Assembly (NCBI GenBank): GCA_036403235.1
Contig: DASWRI010000049.1
Coordinates: forward strand, 1 to 8,258
Direction: 5' to 3'
From: JBGTFE01 sp036403235
GTDB lineage: Bacteria; Acidobacteriota; Blastocatellia; Pyrinomonadales; Pyrinomonadaceae
DNA: 8,258 nt
Within the stretch, counting starts at the first letter, position 1, and each line of letters starts with the position of its first letter. Both the position numbers and the translations under genes were made by a program. The notes beneath the pieces were generated by a model that was not told the origin of the DNA, did not search any database, and worked only from the letters and a program-made list of their open reading frames with translations. Below are positions 6,421 to 8,258 of this stretch, in pieces.

Positions 6421-8258
6421 TTATTCGCTCTGCGATGTGCCGTTGTCTCCTGCTGCCTTAGATGTTTTTTTCCTTTTTCCCGAGGGTTTTCCGCCGTTTT
6501 GAAGCGCGGCAGTCGATTCATTGCCGCCTCCGCCGTCGCCGAAACCGTTCATAATCGATGAAAGTTCCTGCGCCTGGTCGAGCAAACCGTTCGTCTCGAT
6601 TAAAGTTGACTGCACGCCCTGCGCGTTGCGTTCGGTAATCTGGCGCACATCCGAAAGCATCTGCAAAATATTGTCGGCGCCGATTGAATGTTCGAGATTA
6701 GCGCCCGTTATTAATTTGATTTGTTTGGCGACATCGCTTGATGCCGAGGTCATTTCGCGCATGGCGCGGGTTTGCTCTTCCAAAGCTTTCGTCACCTGCT
6801 CGGACTGCTGGCGCATACTGTTGGCGGCGACCGAGATTTGTTTTGACGCCGTCGATTGTTCGCTCATGGCTTTGGTAACGGTCGCAATCATCGTCGTCAG
6901 CCGGCTCGCTTCCTGCGAAACCTGTTCGCTGGCGGTTGACTGCTCGGCGATAGCGCGGGTCGTCGTTGTCGCGCCGCGTCGCATCGACTCGACCGCCATA
7001 ACGATTTGATTGGCGGCGACGGCCTGTTCGGACGCGGCTTTGCGAACCTGCCCGGCAACATTGGTCGTGCTCTGCGCGGCTTTGATGATTTCCCTGGCGG
7101 CGCGCGCCTGTTCGTTCATCGCCTGCACCACCTCTTTCGTGGTTTTTTGCATTTGCGTCGCCGACTGGACGATTAATTGAACGGTTTTGGCCTGCTCGTT
7201 GGTCGCGGCCGAAACTTCTTTTGATAATTTCGCGGTCGATTCAACCGCCGTCACGACGTTTTGTCCGGCAGTGATTTGTTCTTCGGTGGCGCGCGAAATC
7301 TGCCCGACGAGAGTCGTCGTTTCGCGCACGCCGATTAAAATTTTCTCGAGTCCTTTGAGACCGTCTTCGGCCAGCCGATTGCCTTCGTCGGCAACTTTAA
7401 CTCCCTCATTCGAACTATTAACGGCCTCCTGAACCGATTCCTGCAAAGCGCGGATGATTAAAGCGATGTCGGCGGTCGCTTTGGCCGAACGCTCGGCCAG
7501 ATTGCGAATTTCTTCGGCCACCACGGCAAAACCGCGACCGGCGTCTCCGGCTCTGGCGGCTTCAATCGAAGCATTGAGCGAAAGCATATTCGTCCGCTCG
7601 GCGATAATGTTAATCGTGTCGATGATGCTGCCGATTTCGTTTGAGCGTTTGCCCATTTCCTTGATGACCACGGCGGATTGCTGTATCGAATCGCGGACGC
7701 GCGTCATGCCCTGAATCGATTTTTGCGCCATCGAGCCGCCTTCCTCGGTTTCGCGGGCGAGACGCGTCGTGATTTCGTTCGCGTCCTTGGCCATCGTCGC
7801 CACCGAGCGAATCGAGCGGTCCATCTGATTTGCGCCGGTCGCGGCGTTTGTCGCGCTGTCCGTAATTCGCTCGGAATTTTGCGCCACGCTTTGCACCGAC
7901 CGCGCCAGCTCCTCGATGGCCGTCGCCACTTCCTCAACCGTCGAAGCCAGATTTTCGCTCATCGCCGTCACTTCTTCGATTGAAGCCGCCATCTCGTTAA
8001 TCGCGGCCGAAGTTTCTTCCGCCGCGACGTTCAAATCGTCGGCGTTGTTCGCCAGACCGGCGGTCGAGCGCGACATTTCTTCAAGCGTCGCCGCCGTTTC
8101 GTTGATTGAAGACGTGAGCGTCTCGGTGTCTTCGCTGACGTTTCGGATTGAAGCCGCGATTTCATTCATCGCGCTCGTCGTTTCTTCCGCCGAAGTCGCC
8201 ATTTCCTGCGCCGCGCCGGTCACGCTTTGAATCGAAGCCGCCATTTCTTCGATGGCCG
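6421..8258 (-). CDS. Methyl-accepting chemotaxis protein, C-terminal part (5' end beyond right edge)
   Basis: The frame is open to the right edge, giving 611 complete codons plus a partial one; the ATG at 8244 lies inside a repeat and is not a believable start. Counting from the first full codon (8256), residues 1-222 are the descending coiled-coil arm and residues 223-257 (7486-7590) are the conserved hairpin tip. The tip reads RTNMLSLNASIEAARAGDAGRGFAVVAEE across overlapping motifs and matches the CheA/CheW-binding tip of receptors, with Asp238 where E. coli Tsr has Glu391. Residues 258-571 are the ascending arm, unusually long. Residues 572-611 are a flexible Gly-rich then basic tail (KRKK). 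Both arms show 28-residue (four-heptad) periodicity. No transmembrane, HAMP or ligand domain lies in the visible part, so membrane attachment is undecided. No NWETF-like CheR-docking peptide is seen at the C-terminus. Confidence 0.95.
   Translation of the reverse strand, partial: AIEEMAASIQSVTGAAQEMATSAEETTSAMNEIAASIRNVSEDTETLTSSINETAATLEEMSRSTAGLANNADDLNVAAEETSAAINEMAASIEEVTAMSENLASTVEEVATAIEELARSVQSVAQNSERITDSATNAATGANQMDRSIRSVATMAKDANEITTRLARETEEGGSMAQKSIQGMTRVRDSIQQSAVVIKEMGKRSNEIGSIIDTINIIAERTNMLSLNASIEAARAGDAGRGFAVVAEEIRNLAERSAKATADIALIIRALQESVQEAVNSSNEGVKVADEGNRLAEDGLKGLEKILIGVRETTTLVGQISRATEEQITAGQNVVTAVESTAKLSKEVSAATNEQAKTVQLIVQSATQMQKTTKEVVQAMNEQARAAREIIKAAQSTTNVAGQVRKAASEQAVAANQIVMAVESMRRGATTTTRAIAEQSTASEQVSQEASRLTTMIATVTKAMSEQSTASKQISVAANSMRQQSEQVTKALEEQTRAMREMTSASSDVAKQIKLITGANLEHSIGADNILQMLSDVRQITERNAQGVQSTLIETNGLLDQAQELSSIMNGFGDGGGGNESTAALQNGGKPSGKRKKTSKAAGDNGTSQSE
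6619..7290 (-). repeat. Eight 28-residue (84-bp) coiled-coil units in the ascending arm of the receptor
   Basis: Eight consecutive units of exactly 28 residues, without a gap, start at partial-protein residues 323, 351, 379, 407, 435, 463, 491 and 519. Each begins with a pattern like A-x-x-E-Q (ATEEQ, ATNEQ, AMNEQ, AASEQ, AIAEQ, AMSEQ, ALEEQ); the last has ANLEH. Units 5 and 6 are the most alike (EQSTAS followed by Q-V/I-S). Four heptads per unit keep the coiled coil in register. The Glu-Gln pairs resemble methylation/deamidation sites. Confidence 0.9.
7753..8256 (-). repeat. 28-residue coiled-coil units in the descending arm of the receptor
   Basis: Six consecutive 28-residue units start at partial-protein residues 1, 29, 57, 85, 113 and 141. 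Each opens with a motif such as AIEEMAAS, AMNEIAAS, TLEEMSRS, AINEMAAS, AIEELARS or GANQMDRS. Two further, degenerate units lead into the hairpin tip. The array continues to the right edge of the window, so more units probably lie beyond it. Residues 20-29 (ATSAEETTSA) fully match the classical receptor methylation consensus. Confidence 0.85.

Noticed and set aside
6521..7009. Plus-strand open frames antisense to the receptor (also 7187-7432, 7454-7714, 7916-8230)
   Set aside because: The minus-strand receptor frame is unmistakable; these are mirror products of its repetitive coiled-coil codons.
6619..7290. Regular 84-bp periodicity that might suggest a tandem DNA repeat or CRISPR-like array
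   Set aside because: The DNA units are diverged while the protein pattern is kept, and the period is exactly four heptads. The periodicity is explained by coiled-coil coding.
8242..8244. ATG at 8244 as the start of the receptor
   Set aside because: The frame stays open upstream, and the codons before it (A-I-E-E) complete the same repeat opening seen in later units. The true start is therefore outside the window.

Overview
The window holds seven tightly packed genes, all on the minus strand and so read right to left. Together they form a chemosensory (Che-like) signalling and adaptation cluster. No plus-strand gene, RNA gene, mobile element or CRISPR array is supported. The base composition, the soluble PAS-containing sensors, the frequent GTG starts and the gene mix suggest a non-enteric, environmental bacterium. 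An Acidobacteriota lineage such as Blastocatellia is my best guess, but this is inference and no marker gene is present to settle it.

Order of transcription: (1) the C-terminal part of a methyl-accepting chemotaxis protein (6421-8258), open at the right edge, with an extremely long coiled coil built of 28-residue units; (2) a PAS domain fused to about sixteen HEAT repeats (4400-6415); (3) a CheR methyltransferase (3551-4393); (4) a CheB methylesterase (2442-3491, with a probable TTG start); (5) a single-domain CheY-like receiver (2071-2445); (6) a CheC-type CheY-P phosphatase with two intact-looking motif copies (1412-2074); (7) a soluble PAS-HisKA-HATPase hybrid histidine kinase (1-1391) whose C-terminal receiver domain is cut by the left edge.

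Junctions are very short: 5 nt, 6 nt, about 45-60 nt, a 4-nt GTGA overlap, a second GTGA overlap, and 20 nt. This looks like one operon. The only real non-coding stretch is the cheR-cheB gap near 3492-3550, which is AT-rich and contains an 8-bp inverted repeat.

How the parts fit: the receptor's conserved hairpin tip should contact CheA/CheW, neither of which is encoded here. CheR and CheB would tune the receptor by methylation, the CheY-like protein would carry phosphate, and CheC would remove it. The PAS-HEAT protein and the hybrid kinase are not standard Che parts, yet they carry recognisably the same kind of PAS domain. This suggests they sense the same cue or work together. The most distinctive observations are the oversized receptor rod with a ladder of Glu-Gln pairs every 28 residues, the PAS-HEAT component, and the shared PAS type in two proteins of one operon.
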